64,000 bases of DNA from Pseudopyrenochaeta lycopersici (lineage: Eukaryota; Ascomycota; Dothideomycetes; Pleosporales; Pseudopyrenochaetaceae): NCBI GenBank assembly GCA_003313425.1, contig NHZP01000049.1, positions 186,001 to 250,000 on the forward strand, read 5' to 3'. The position numbers and the translations under genes were made by a program. Below the pieces are notes generated by a model, which saw nothing but the letters and a program-made list of their open reading frames with translations, ran no database searches and was not told where the DNA came from. Shown here piece by piece: positions 11,373-23,328 of the stretch (position 1 is the stretch's first letter; each line of letters begins with the position of its first letter).

Positions 11373-13819
11373 AATCCTGCCGGAATCACCATTACCTTCC
11401 CCACTGATACCGGCTTCTGTGAGCGGCGCATTCACTGCCCTCCCGCGAGGAGTGCGCACATCGATGCACGTGGGTGGCAAGGAACCAACCACAGCGGAAG
11501 TGGAAGCCTTCGAGGGCCATTGGTTACCTGCCTCACGTAAGCACATGGATCAGAGCCTTGACATTTCACGATACCATATTATAGACACGCGAATCAGGAA
11601 AGTATCGGCAATTGACTCATTACCATTAATCCCGCACATGTCGGCCCATTGTTTTATATTCTCATCGTCTGCCCTTCAAAAACATATGCTTCCAGTCTCA
11701 CCGCCATGTCTCGTTTTGTTTGCATTGCCCAACTGAGCACGGCAGCTGCGGCCTTTATTTTTATGACGTACTAACCCTGTTTCGACACACCACAGCCTCG
11801 ACAATGTTTGATCATGCAAATCGCGCCATCACCCAGCAAAGCGACTGCATGCCTTGCAGCGCCACGGCCGCTATGTGGTATCCTCAATGCGAACAATGTT
11901 TTGTGTAAAAATGTTCCGTGTTCCCGCCCCTATGCTGTGGACTTGGGTGATGCGAGAATATTCACTGACCACACTCAGGCTCCTTCCGTAAACAAAACTT
12001 CTCCACACACTCTCTCTCATACTTTTCCTAAACCCCACATCAACCTACTCCATCAGATGCCCAGACACCAAGCATCTATGCGCTTTTCCTTTCCCCCAGC
12101 CTGTGCTTCACGTAGAACATTTACTTGCCTATTCCCCGTCATCCTACCACACAGTGCCACTCCTCTCTCCGCAATCGCTGTAACACTTCTGCACAGGCCG
12201 GCTCGGCACTGCCTGTGCGTTCTCCGCCGGCTTTGACTGCCGCGGTTGCGCTCGCCGTTCGCATCCCATCCCAACAGGATCCACCCTAGTGGCTCGGTAG
12301 TGTTCGCGTGGGGATACCGCGCCGAACGTTGCCGCTCGGACATCGGATGTGTCGACCAACGGGCTTAGACTACTGTTGACGATTTGTCCACGCTGCGACG
12401 AGGTCCACGCTGCGATGAGAACCGCGCTTCACGCGTTGGCTGCTGGTTCGAGGTCATGTGGCGTAGGGACGAGCTGCGAGAGGAGCTATTTAGAGGCGCG
12501 CCAAGGATCTGCTTAAAGAATGCATAAGAAGTCTTCCAAAAGTATGCAGGGCGTTCGATTGCGACACTCCTATCCCAGATCCAGGGTCCACGACCTTGAT
12601 CTCATCGTTGCTCCGCTTAACCTTCCTAGTTCACAAAAGCTGGCTAGCAACTTGGTTTATTTTACGTACCCTCCATCGCAGATTGCCCAGTACAGGCTCT
12701 CCTTCACAGTCTTGCACCATCAACGACGAAGACGACACAACACGTCTCTCTCTCCGGGCACTTCAGGATTACTATCCAAGAAAGATCGACCCCGTGGGGA
12801 TGGAGTGCAAGGCTGACTTCGAGTTTCCTCTTGATGTTCCAGAGGTGTGGCAACCGGACGCGCTGGTGCCACATGCCCGTTGAATCCCTTGACAAGTGGA
12901 TACTCGAACCCACCACCTCACTGTGAGAGCCGCATATATTCGACCCGCCTATAGAGTGGGTTATGATCCCACTGAAGTTTAACAACTATACATCGAACAT
13001 CCTCCTTATTTGGTCGATGCTCGTTACTTTAGCTATAATCCCATAGCACCAGGTAAGTGTCTGCATGTTCTGTAGATAGTAACCTCTTTTTCAGCCTTCT
13101 TCCCCCTTTACATCAATGACATCCATGTCATGCTGCATTTAATGCTAAGGGGTATGAGATGTACCCATGCCGACTACCGTCTCGAGGCATCTCTTCACTC
13201 TCGGGTTTCACTTCCCCGAGTAGATGCGGATTAGTATAGCGTTTGCTGCACACTACTACGCTGCCTACAACCGAGTATGCTCGAGTATTTGGAGTCGGTC
13301 CGCTCAAGCTTGGAAGTTACTGCGCTCATCTCGCGATGTTACGTACTACGCTAAAACAGGCCATTACGGAGGGTCGCATTGTCGGAAACGGACCGAAAGC
13401 GTCGCATTCGTTTTCAGCCTCTGAATCGCTGCACCGCGCAACTGGGAGCGCAACACTCTTGACAAGACCTATTCTCATGCTGTTGTATGCGATTCTAGGC
13501 GTCCAGAAAAGCATATCTGCCAGCTTCGAGCCCAGCGTTTGCTCGCCGCGAACCATTGCCCCGCCATGTTGAAACAACAGCAGCAACTGTCAAAGTCTCA
13601 CTTCAAAATCGACTTGGGCATGCACGATCCACGTTTGATCGCCGCCGCGGTTGCTTGGCTCGAAATCTCCTCCCCACAACACGAGTACATAGGCGCATGA
13701 GAACCATTATTGCAGGCTGTCACTATTTGTCTTACTCCTCACATCTTTCACATCTGCTGGTGGTCATTATCATTTACTTCTGCTCTCTGTTCTTATACCT
13801 TTATGTTTGTTACGTTTCA
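11373..13819. other. Long intergenic region upstream of the GPCR gene
   Basis: About 2.4 kb. Several open frames of 60-140 codons occur, but none has a recognisable domain or clear splice partner. Part of 12700-12880 reads like ordinary protein (acidic, Pro-rich) without any match I know. The pyrimidine-rich stretch at 13690-13800 looks like a 5' UTR of the GPCR gene. Confidence 0.4.
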
Positions 13820-15352
13820 ATGATGATACACGCTGCGCGTGACCCCCAACCTCCGTCGCACAAGCGACTTGCGGCTTGGGATCCTGCCAGCTCAATTCCA
13901 TCTCTAGTCGGCAGCCTTCTCTCGGCTACTGCTACGCTCACGGTCATCCTGCTCTGGGTGTTTGCGGCTGGGAAGAAGCGCAGAGACTTTCGATATGCAT
14001 TGATTCTTAATCTCACTGTTGCTGGTATGTGCCCTTCGACTTCATACACATGGAGGGCTTGGTTAACTAAACTCACTAGAATTCTTTAATTCAATGAACA
14101 ACTCCATGTCAGGCATTGCCGTAGTAAACAGGAAAGCTCCGCTCCACCCAGGGACCGCATGTAACTTCAATGGTTGGTTGGGGCAATTCTCGGTCCAAGT
14201 TAGTAGTGACCATCCCTTCGACTCAAATGTAGCTGTTGGTCCGGTGTGGCTAATCTCTTGTACAGGCCATTGATTTCTCGATTCTTGCGATCAGCATCGT
14301 CACACTTCTTATCATTCAGCTTCGCTCTTTCATCATCTACGCGACCACCACCACCAAGGCTCTGATCTGTCTGTCAATTTGGGTCATCCCTCTCTTAACC
14401 AGTAAGCTCTGTTAATGACCACTCTAGGGGCATCAATTGACAATCTACTCAAGGTGTCTATGCTTGGATCAGAGGCTACTACGGCCCAGTATCTGGAAAC
14501 TGGTGTTGGATCGAGGAACACCACGCACAGCAACGGTACAGCTTGACGCATGGATGGCGATTTGCCATTCTGCTGATCACACTCTGTACCTATGTCTTCG
14601 TCTTTATATACATGTCCCGGCGACTTAGACCACAGGATCTATCAAACATATCCGTGGACAGCTATGAGCAGCCCGAGGAGAGCAATAGAGGGCATCGACG
14701 TGCTGTACTCAGTGTATGCAGCTTGCCTGGATCCTCACGACGCGAAGGGTCCTCATCATCGCCTAAGAAAAACTACGCACACAATCAATCAAACAGTGCA
14801 TCGAGTGTTTCATCTACGCCCTCTCCCCCTCCCCAGCGGCCAACACGCGCGCCGGGACAAGGTTCTGGCTTCTACTTCCCCGCCCGCCAGCTTACCTACA
14901 CGACCGATGATTCAGAGTCCGAGATCGCTCTCGTGGATCTCGAGAAATCACTTCCTCCTCCCCCGGCAGCTGTGAGATCAGCGCCCTACGATTATGGTTT
15001 CGAGAAGCACCCACAACCCCAAGCGCCATCGATCTCACCCACGACCGCCCGGAAATCGAAAATCGACCGCGAGATATGGAAGATGATGCTCCTCAACATG
15101 TATCCGGTTACTTATCTCATCTTATGGTTACCTGGTATTGCCAACCGCATTGCGGAAGCAACGGGCCACAGCATCAGGGCTTTAGTCATCCTGCAAAGCT
15201 CCACACAGTACATTGGACTGGCCAACGCCGTCGTGTATCTGTGCAAAGAGCATGGAAAGGATATCAGCCATTGGTGGAACAACCGATGGATAAGAGAAGA
15301 AGGTGAAGGCGCAAAGGCCGTCGTGGCGCCGTCGACGTATAGCAAGATATGA
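13820..15352 (+). CDS. Seven-transmembrane GPCR of the Git3/cAMP-receptor-like type, four exons
   Basis: The likely exons are 13820-14024, 14080-14198, 14266-14401 and 14454-15352, about 452 residues in frame. Seven hydrophobic helices can be counted; TM1 contains SLLSATATLTVILLWVF and TM3 contains DFSILAISIVTLLIIQ. Cysteines before TM3 (TACNFNG) and before TM5 (NWCWIE) could form the usual extracellular disulphide. A long loop of about 130 residues between TM5 and TM6 is rich in Ser, Pro and charge, like the third intracellular loop of fungal Gpr1/Git3 receptors. TM6 and TM7 contain MYPVTYLILWLPGIANRI and QSSTQYIGLANAVVYL. Such receptors sit in the plasma membrane and signal through G-alpha to the cAMP pathway. 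The exact fungal class and ligand are not decided. Confidence 0.83.
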
Positions 15353-15812
15353 ATGGACTATCGGAATGTATACCGTCATCCCTGATGGCAAACACCAAGA
15401 AAGGAAGCACAAAGGGCCCCGAACACCCGCGAAGTTCCCTCGATGCGCGATTCCTCTTTTCGCAACCCCCAAGTTGGGGCTCCATTTCGCTACACTCTCT
15501 GTCAAATCTGGACAGCAAATAAGACATACTTGTCGCGCACAGTGTCGCGTCCACTTCTTTGATCGACCAACCAAATACTCAGATAGGGAAAGGATTTGTC
15601 AGTCTTTCCTGATATACCCCACTCGAGCCCATCCGAGGCCTTCTAACCTTCACCTGCACATAAGGCGTAACGCCCATCGCTGCGTCCCTCACAGCGTTTG
15701 CGGGGACGCACTTCTCTCGCGCGACACCGTGTCTCCGCGATTCAGACCTCTGGAGTCTCTCCTTCTCCTTCGCAAGTTTACGAAGCTGTAGTTTTATCAC
15801 GTGGTATAAATT

Positions 15813-15832
15813 CTATATATATATATATATAT
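15813..15832. repeat. (AT)n microsatellite
   Basis: About ten uninterrupted AT units, roughly 460 bases after the GPCR stop codon. Confidence 0.85.
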
Positions 15833-18800
15833 CTTTGTCTTATTTCTTCGTATAAATTATAGTGTTTTTTTGTTCTTTCCTTTTATGGAATTTTGATTTC
15901 TTGTAAATGCTATTTCGTCCACAACTTTTTTTTTTTTGAATAGACTACTGACTTTCCCTTCTCTTTCCTCTCTCTTGCCAAACGGGCGACTTTCGGTACT
16001 TTTTAAATTGTAGAGGGCCGGGCGAAGACGGAGAATGTTTTATTTTTAGATAGGGCTCCTTTCAAGGATAAGAATTCTGTTTGCCTCAGCACCGTTGGAA
16101 CATGCCGCCGGTTTCGCTGGGCAGATACGGAGTTCGTGACCCCCCTGTGAAAGGAGACTCCTGATGTAAGTTAGATAGACGGCTGACAAAGATTCATGAG
16201 CGTATCTTAGTAATGCGGTAATTTATCGTACTTCATCGCCATGCTCACGTATTCCTATTCCACTGTATCAATGTCATGAAGAAACGCGCATTACATCGAT
16301 GCAGATCCGTTACTGAAAATCCGCCTGTAGAGCGTAGTCGAAGCGCTGAAGTGGACAACTGCTACGCTGTCTCACGTTCGTTTTGCGGTTCCTCGGGATT
16401 GCTCCCGCTGGCTGTCGTTGTCTGAAGCCAGCTTCTCAGCCAGGAACTTCCTACGAGTCTGGCCGGTGCGGTCCGATAGCCTCTGGCTGGGGTTGCAGCC
16501 TGGTACCACCGCGATGGGGGCCTGAGGGATGGGATATGAGAAATTTTCCACGCGTGGATATGTGATATGTAAGATTGGTGGGCACGGTTAGTTGGCAGAG
16601 GTAGAGCAGTGACTGTCTGTCTGTAAATAATAGTTGTATTTTACCTGAACTGCCGATAGAAAGACGTCGGATTTCAGTTTTGGCTGTCTTTTTGTCTAGC
16701 TCGGGCCGAAGAAGATAGGTCTATAGAACCATGCGGGGCTGCTGTTGTGCTTGTATGGTTACTATGGGACTGCGTGTCGAGATTATACCCTGGGATAATC
16801 TAACGCCGAACTAAGCACTGACACTACCTAGATGTGGCCTCAGTAAAATCTCTTTATGTTTCTAAATCTGAGCCGTAACTGTTCTAAAAGATGTCCGATT
16901 CAGCCATCTTCGTACCTATAACAATGCGGCTGGAATCAGCCTTAGCACTCTACACCCTAATTAGGGCTAATTGATGCCTTTAATTTTGCTACGGTGGTTT
17001 TCTCAAAGAACACAAATACAAAAGTTACAAGGAATAGGGTAGTTCCTTGGGCACTATCCTCATGCAGTTCTGACTAGATCTAAGCGGTATGAAGCGAGTA
17101 TTGAGACATGATGATATCCGCCAAGGCATGACGTGATGGCTTATTCTGTTTTTCATGGATATTATAATACAGTTATAGGTAGGGATCTAGAGAGGCGCAT
17201 TTCGGTATTCTCAGCCTTAACGATTTGCTTTGGATGCTTACAAATCAGAGCTGCCTCCTTATATTCAATACTGCGAGTATGTCCTCGAAATTCCAACTAG
17301 TGCTAGGGGTATTTCATATAACTCGAGCGAATTCTTGTATTAGGGCACTCACATTAACTATTACTAGCCTCCTTAATTACTAATTGTGGTAATTATCCAA
17401 CCCCTAACATTAAGCCTGCACTCAACAGGAAGTTACGCAATAGCCCACTTTAACCTTGGAATAGTACCCTGTTGCGCTGGCTAATTAAAATAATTGGGCA
17501 TACATGAACTCTTATGTAAAAATATTTTAGACAAGGGGAATTATCTGGATCTTGTCTATTAGGACAATGAGCCGACTTGTAAAGTTAAGTATGCGAAGCT
17601 AATTTGTCTCCAATTTTGTACCTTTTAACAAATTTTTAATTATATTGTGCTATAGGGGCTAATTTTGACTACTGGAGACGAAGAGGCATTCATAATAATA
17701 AAATTCTATGCTTTTTCCCTCGCCATCGTAATATGAAGGACAGAAAATTCGTATTCACTACATGACTTGAATTAGAAGTAGATTGAAAGCTCTTCCTAAG
17801 GTTCTCTTTCTAAGATATGAATCTACGAGGCGGTACTACAATCATAACAAAAACTGTTCTTTAAACGGATAAAAGTGATGTAGCGACGACAAAGCATTCT
17901 AGTAACCTCGTCCACTTTTTTTATCTCCTGTAGCTGCTACAGTCGCATTATGATACAAGTCAACATCGCTCAGGTATTTATGCGTTGCATTCAGACGTAC
18001 CTATTCCATTTAAAAGTAACCGCACTTGTCTTGACACATAGATCACTGTAGTATCCTGAGGCAGCGGTTATGCCGCGATGCCCATAATTACATCGTAACA
18101 ATACATCACATAAAAACATTCTACTCTCTGCGGAGTATTACACCTTAATTACGACAAATTTTCCAGCAACAGAAATCATGATGCCTTCACAAACTTCCCC
18201 TTCTCATTGGAGGCACACCCTCAAAGTGTTCATCGGTAAATGCCGTATAGAGCCGGCAAGTAATACTATAGGCTAGCTATAATATCTACTTCAGTTGCGC
18301 AAGATACCGAAGTTTTAAAATTACTAGTAAGAACCTTAGAATAATTTTGCCTTCCTGTGGGGCGAATGATTATTGGCGTTAGAATTGTTCTTGTCTCGAG
18401 CGCCGTCAGCGATCGTGGTATTGACAGGCTGAGAAGGGAGCGCGGCCTGGTTTCAACAAAGCAAGGTTCATCTATTGGGGGCCCTGGCACGAGAGTTCGA
18501 CTGGCTCGGTCAACATTCCCTAGGGTGGTGATAAGAAGGGCACAATGGGCGGCTGGATTCATTGAGTTGCGCTGCACCCGCAGCTGAAAATAGATAGTTC
18601 GCGACCGTTCTTAGGGTAGTTCCGGCGCCAGAGTCTAGCTCCTTGCAGTAGGTGAGGCTAGATCGACGCCACCCACAACCACCTACTCAAAACTTCGCCG
18701 TGGCTTTTGATCAACGTCCTTCAATACAATTACGAACAATAAGGCGAACAAACTAGAGTCTGTAATGATCTGCCGTGAGTCTCGCTGACGACGAAGCGGG

Positions 18801-19020
18801 AGAGCCTGAACTCGATACGAACACACTCTTCCCATACGGCTGAAGTCTGGGCCAGCCTTGTGCTGCCTTTGGCCATCTGGACGAATCACCATGCTAGCCT
18901 TATCGAACTTATTGTATCCTCTATACTTTCTTGGCTTTTGAGCTGAACAACATGGTTGTAGGGCTTAGCGAGGCTAGATTTTGAGAGTGTAAAATCGATA
19001 CGTTTTGGTGTTGGGAGGTT

Positions 19021-19027
19021 TATATAT
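19021..19027 (+). promoter_or_regulatory. TATA-box-like element
   Basis: A TATATAT run about 65-71 bases before the start codon at 19092. The spacing fits a fungal TATA box; no other support is available. Confidence 0.4.
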
Positions 19028-19091
19028 CTTTAGGTGCTTTTAGCTCTGTGCGCGTTCTGCCTCGAGCTATATGCGAATTTGATCGATATCG

Positions 19092-20614
19092 ATGATGAAG
19101 CCAATCCCTCTGGTGACATTTTCCGCGTTTGTTGCGGTGGCTTTTGCTGTTCCACCACTGCCGGCCGTCTTCGAAGACAACAATCCAATTGCTCTTCCAT
19201 TCGCGCGCGCAGTGCTTCCGGTCTCACCTGGTCCTATATCAGGATATGATATCTTTAAACGACAAGGATGTCCCAATCTGACTCTACGGTGTCCATCGGG
19301 AAATTGTTGTGCTTATGGCCTTGATTGCTGCGGTAGTACTTGCTGTCCTTCTGGCTATCTTTGCACAGGCGGGACAGCGAGTGCACCATGCTGCGTTGCA
19401 ATTGGAGAACTGTCCAATACCTGCGGAGGTTCTGCCGGAAATGTAAGCACAATTATCGACCTTCATTTGAAAAATAACTAAACTGCTGCAATAAGCCATG
19501 TTCGCGGCCAGGTGACCTGCCTTGCAATGGCATCAATATCTGCTGTCCGCCCGACAACTTGTGCTACTACGATAACTCGAATGTTGCTCGCTGCTCTCCC
19601 TTGGCAGGGTCACCAACGCCTATCCAAACTCCCATAACAACTCCGTCGCCCACTCCTTACTCAGACCCGAACTATGAATCGAGCACGTATTCGTCCGAGA
19701 TCACTTCGACAACCTCAATACCATTGCCAACGTCTTCATCGCGCCCAGTGACAAACACGTCGGCTAGCTCCTCTGAGAACACTTTCTGGACCACCGGAGC
19801 AATTGTTGGAGTTTCGGTAGGATCATTTGCTGGTTTGGTTCTTTTTGGATGTTTAATCTCGTGGTGCTGCCGACACCGCAATAAGGGTAACTCACACCCG
19901 CCAGGACCTCAATATGCTACCCCTTTTTCAGATGGTGAAATTTCAGCTCTCATCAGGTTCCTCGACACACCAGAAGCATGGCAATATACCTACACGGCAG
20001 AGGCCAAACGAATACGGACTGTGCCACACACGGATCCTGCGTCTTGGATGAGCGATTTCGCCAATCGCGCAGTAGCCATCCGTATCCAACAGATGCGAGG
20101 TAGTGACCACGCTCAATATGCTAAGACCAAAGCGGGTTTATTTGGTCTTGTACCTTTTGGCAAGACTTTTGACGGATTCTTCAAGTGGTCCACTAAGCGC
20201 TTCAACAGAGTTATGTTCGAGACAGTCGGTCTCGGCGACATAGCAGCTGTTGAGAACCTGTACAAGCAGACCGAGGACGCCACTTCAAGCACATGGTCAC
20301 AAAAACTGCTTAGCAGCGCAGAGTGGCTCGGCAAAGAGGGCGTCAAAGAGTGGTGGAAGCACGCAGAGGACGCGGAGCTGTTGCAACAGGAGTTGAGCAA
20401 GTTTTTGGTTAATGAACTCGGAGTTGATCTTGCGACGTCGTTGGCAGAGGAGTTCGTGCATATCAAGCCAGCGATTGGTCAAGGATATTCAATTGGCCGT
20501 GCTGTGAATAACGTCAACGAGAAGATGATCAAGGCCTTAGATTGGTTGTATCCGAAGGCTTTGGAATACCATCTTAAAGTTTTTGCGGTGAATGCTCTAG
20601 CGGAAGTTTTGTAA
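19092..20614 (+). CDS. Cys-rich, single-pass membrane protein with an unknown cytosolic domain, two exons
   Basis: Exons 19092-19442 and 19496-20614 give about 489 residues. The order is: a signal peptide (PLVTFSAFVAVAFAVP); two Cys-rich modules with repeated CC pairs (CPSGNCCAYGLDCCGSTCC, then CNGINICCPPDNLC); a Thr/Ser/Pro linker of about 70 residues, probably O-glycosylated; one transmembrane helix (GAIVGVSVGSFAGLVLFGCLI) followed by the basic stop CCRHRNK; and a cytosolic part of about 240 residues that matches no family I know. This last part is largely helical in appearance, with Lys/Glu-rich segments. The layout resembles a cell-wall sensor or receptor, but that is inference. Removing the 53-base intron keeps the second Cys module in frame, which supports the model. 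Confidence 0.72.
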
Positions 20615-20623
20615 GTTGTTGTA

Positions 20624-21047
20624 ACGTGTCTCACAAGCGAGCGCCGCGGACAAGCGAGCGCCGCAGTCCAAAATACACCAAAAATCTCAAAAAATTGTCT
20701 CCTATATCTTAACGTTAGCAATATTAAATACTCTACAAACTTAAAGATAGCTTCTTATACTAATTTTAAAGTATTTACTAACTTTTTAGACTAAAAGGCT
20801 ATATAATTCTATAGATATAGTATTTTTATCCTTAACTTCTAATAATTTTATTATATCTTAAGAATTACTTAATGTATACCCTTATAACTTAAGAAATAAT
20901 CTATATATAAGTATAAGAAGCTATCTTTAAGTTTTTAGATTATAAAGTATTACTAATGTTAAGATCTAGGAGACGAATTTTTAAGATTTTTGGTGTATTT
21001 TGGACTGCGGCGCTCGCTTGTCCGCGGCGCTCGCTTGTGAGACACGT
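20624..21047. mobile_element. 424-bp foldback MITE, TA-flanked, pogo-like ends
   Basis: The element begins ACGTGTCTCACAAGCGAGCG and ends with its reverse complement. The outer ~57 bases are a perfect inverted repeat, and a diverged inverted repeat continues inwards to roughly 140 bases per arm. TA dinucleotides at 20622-20623 and 21048-21049 fit a Tc1/mariner-superfamily target duplication. Each end holds two direct copies of CAAGCGAGCGCCGC 17 bases apart. The centre is AT-rich with no coding capacity. The two arms differ inside mainly by transitions. It lies only a few bases after the stop codon of the preceding gene. See the autonomous element at 24004-25849, whose ends share the same layout. 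Confidence 0.82.
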
Positions 21048-21753
21048 TACACCTTCGAGAGTATGATTTCCATTTACTGACATTTTGACTTAGTCCGCAC
21101 GGTGCAAATGGAGCATACATGGAGGAGAAATTGGCACAAACTCGTTACTCCGAACTTGTATTGTAGAAAGCTTAGTATATAGGTACACTTTTCTTTGTCT
21201 ACATGTACGGGGATAAACTTTGATGACCATTCAAGATTCTATGTAAGCACGTATACATACATTCTTCAAAATTTCGCTATAACTAAACAGAAATCCCCAC
21301 GGCAACCTGCATGGCACAGAAACAAAGCTACATGCCTTCATGTAGGAAGACTTTCTAGCTCATTATAGAAAAGCTAGAGTAAAAATTGTGCACAGAAAAG
21401 TCCACTTGCTAGTCGATTCTTTTCGTCATGGCGGACTCCACAGCACACATGGATCGAAATTATGTACAGACTGCACACGAAAATAGTCACAATTCAAGAG
21501 TAGAGTGGAGGACACAGCTTTCTTGCTAAAGAAAAAATAGCATGTTTGCATTTAGCACGAGTGAGCATAATATATCACCCGTAGTCTGTCCTCCCAATCC
21601 ACCACAACCGTTCCGGCGCACACATCCACATCCACATCCACATCCACGACCTCATCTGGAGCCTCTTTATATCGCTACAAAACTGCCTTTACTCATAAAC
21701 TGGCATTCTCCGCTCTGAAAACTAGCAATACGCATCCTCTTCAGCGGCTGCAT

Positions 21754-22161
21754 ATGACTAATAGCATGCTCTTTCTTATCTCCCTCGGTACGGCCTCGCC
21801 TTGTGTTTGCTACCTAGGCAGGCTGTTGAACATCCCCAGGGCCACCAAACACATTGTTTATAGCTACAAACTGGCCCGCGTCTATGCTCGTATTTGGGCA
21901 GCGAGTTACCGAGACAGGCGCAGTATCTTGGAGGATAGTCGGGGACTGCAAAGTCTCATCAGTATTCACACCACTTTGGCTGGCAGCATCGTTGAGACCG
22001 CAAAGTCATCTCCAAACTCAGTAGCTGCATTTATCGTAGTTGATTGGTTTCTGTCTGCAAAGTTAGGAAGGTGGCAGATTATCGCCTGTTTTGGTTTTGC
22101 GCATTGGGTGAAGTCCTTTCTACTGCGTGGCATATTTGAGATAGCAACGCTAGTTGTATAG
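21754..22161 (+). CDS. Possible small hypothetical protein
   Basis: An open frame of 135 codons with a hydrophobic N-terminus and hydrophobic C-terminal stretches (AAFIVVDWFLSAKL, ARIWAASYRDRR between them). I recognise no family. Composition is unlike random sequence, but there is no splice or family support, so it may be chance. Confidence 0.25.
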   Translation: MTNSMLFLISLGTASPCVCYLGRLLNIPRATKHIVYSYKLARVYARIWAASYRDRRSILEDSRGLQSLISIHTTLAGSIVETAKSSPNSVAAFIVVDWFLSAKLGRWQIIACFGFAHWVKSFLLRGIFEIATLVV

Positions 22162-22312
22162 AACAATAGAATCGAAGCGCAAGTAAATACGCGTCTTCTA
22201 TCTTTTTTGAAGCTACTATCCCCGATCTCTTCCCTAGCATAGTCTAAATCTAGGCCATTGGCTAGAGCATCGCGCTATTGCTAAACTGCTGGTTTTAACT
22301 TCTTAGAACCAA

Positions 22313-22535
22313 TTACAGTGCTGGATCCAAAGTTTTGTTTGCCAATCCATCTATCTTATTACAAGGAGGTGCATGTGCGTTTTGATTAGGCGTCAAAGCT
22401 TGAGCAATGTGATGCCTCAGACTGTTGTTTCTATGCCCGGGTTGGTACACATACTGTGCAGGAACAGAGGCCTCAGCAAGCTTCTCCCTGTCGATGGTAG
22501 CCTTGAGCTCACTGAACACAGCTAGGTAGTCATCC
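22313..22535 (-). pseudogene. Possible terminal exon of an unrecognised gene
   Basis: The minus strand reads DDYLAVFSELKATIDREKL and continues for about 55 more residues to a stop at 22313. It is preceded by a plausible acceptor (CTATAG) at about 22536. Upstream of that lies a simple-repeat stretch, and I find no matching upstream exon, so this is either the last exon of a gene I cannot complete or a relic. Confidence 0.3.
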
Positions 22536-22606
22536 TATAGAGGATGAGATGAGAGGTAGGAGGTAGGTAAACAAGGATGAACAATAATGGGTAATAGTAG
22601 CTGTAT

Positions 22607-22621
22607 CTGTCTGTCTGTCTG
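22607..22621. repeat. (CTGT)n microsatellite
   Basis: Nearly four CTGT units in a row. Confidence 0.7.
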
Positions 22622-23328
22622 TGCTGTCTTGATTACTTCGCTTCTTCTGTAATATTTTTTTTAGTTATCTGCCTTTCTGCTGTTGTTCTTAGATGTCTGG
22701 ATATTAGATCCTGGATGTCGCCCCTAGATGGATGTCCCCTGCCTTCCTCCGCCTGCCTGCCTCCTTATATCCTTATTTTTCTGCTAATCTCGCTTAATTG
22801 CCTTGAAGTCTGAGCTGCTGTGGCCTGAGCTGCTGCATCTGAACTGCTGCATCTAACTAGCTAAGATGCCCTTAGTGGCCAGGTGACCAGGTCACCAAGT
22901 GCATCGGCACAATACGAGCAAAGTTCCATAGATACCTACAGAAATCAATCCAGTCCTTATTCTCTTTTTCGACATGCAAAAATTGGGATTTTTGTTACTC
23001 TTAAGTATTGAAAGTAATTACTATCGTTCAGGCTGCGTCGCACAGTCTGATAAGCAACACAACAAGATTTTGCAACAGTTTATGAGGACAAGGGCAATAT
23101 ATTGGAAGACAATACGATCTTGACTACAGGGCACTAGCTCTAGTGTTCGTGCGTGTATTCACACAAAATCTTTCTTACCCAGTTGGCGATTAAAATACAT
23201 TCGTTCTAATGTGATGACCACCACACAGGGTTTCAAGCTCGAGGCAGCGTGTACCTTCCCCAGCCGCAAAACCATCCTCCCAGATGAACACCTGACAAAT
23301 CAAGTGAAATTGTTTCTTGCTTGTACCA

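Larger units (their letters stand above)
15353..19091. other. AT-rich gene desert
   Basis: About 3.7 kb with no supported gene. From about 16800 to 18300 it is AT-rich with stops in all frames, which fits decayed repeat DNA, but I cannot identify an element. A GC-richer part at 18340-18600 has open frames of 76 and 103 codons without recognisable content. Confidence 0.5.
21048..23328. other. Accessory intergenic region with weak open frames and simple repeats
   Basis: About 2.3 kb. It contains CCACAT-type hexamer repeats at about 21621-21646, a CTGT tetranucleotide run at 22607-22621, and CTGAGCTGCTG-type imperfect repeats at 22800-22860. Two weak gene candidates lie inside it and are listed separately. 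Confidence 0.45.

Noticed and set aside
12053..12343. Open frames around 12.0-12.4 kb as a gene
   Set aside because: Frames on both strands of similar length, with no domain and no splice partner.
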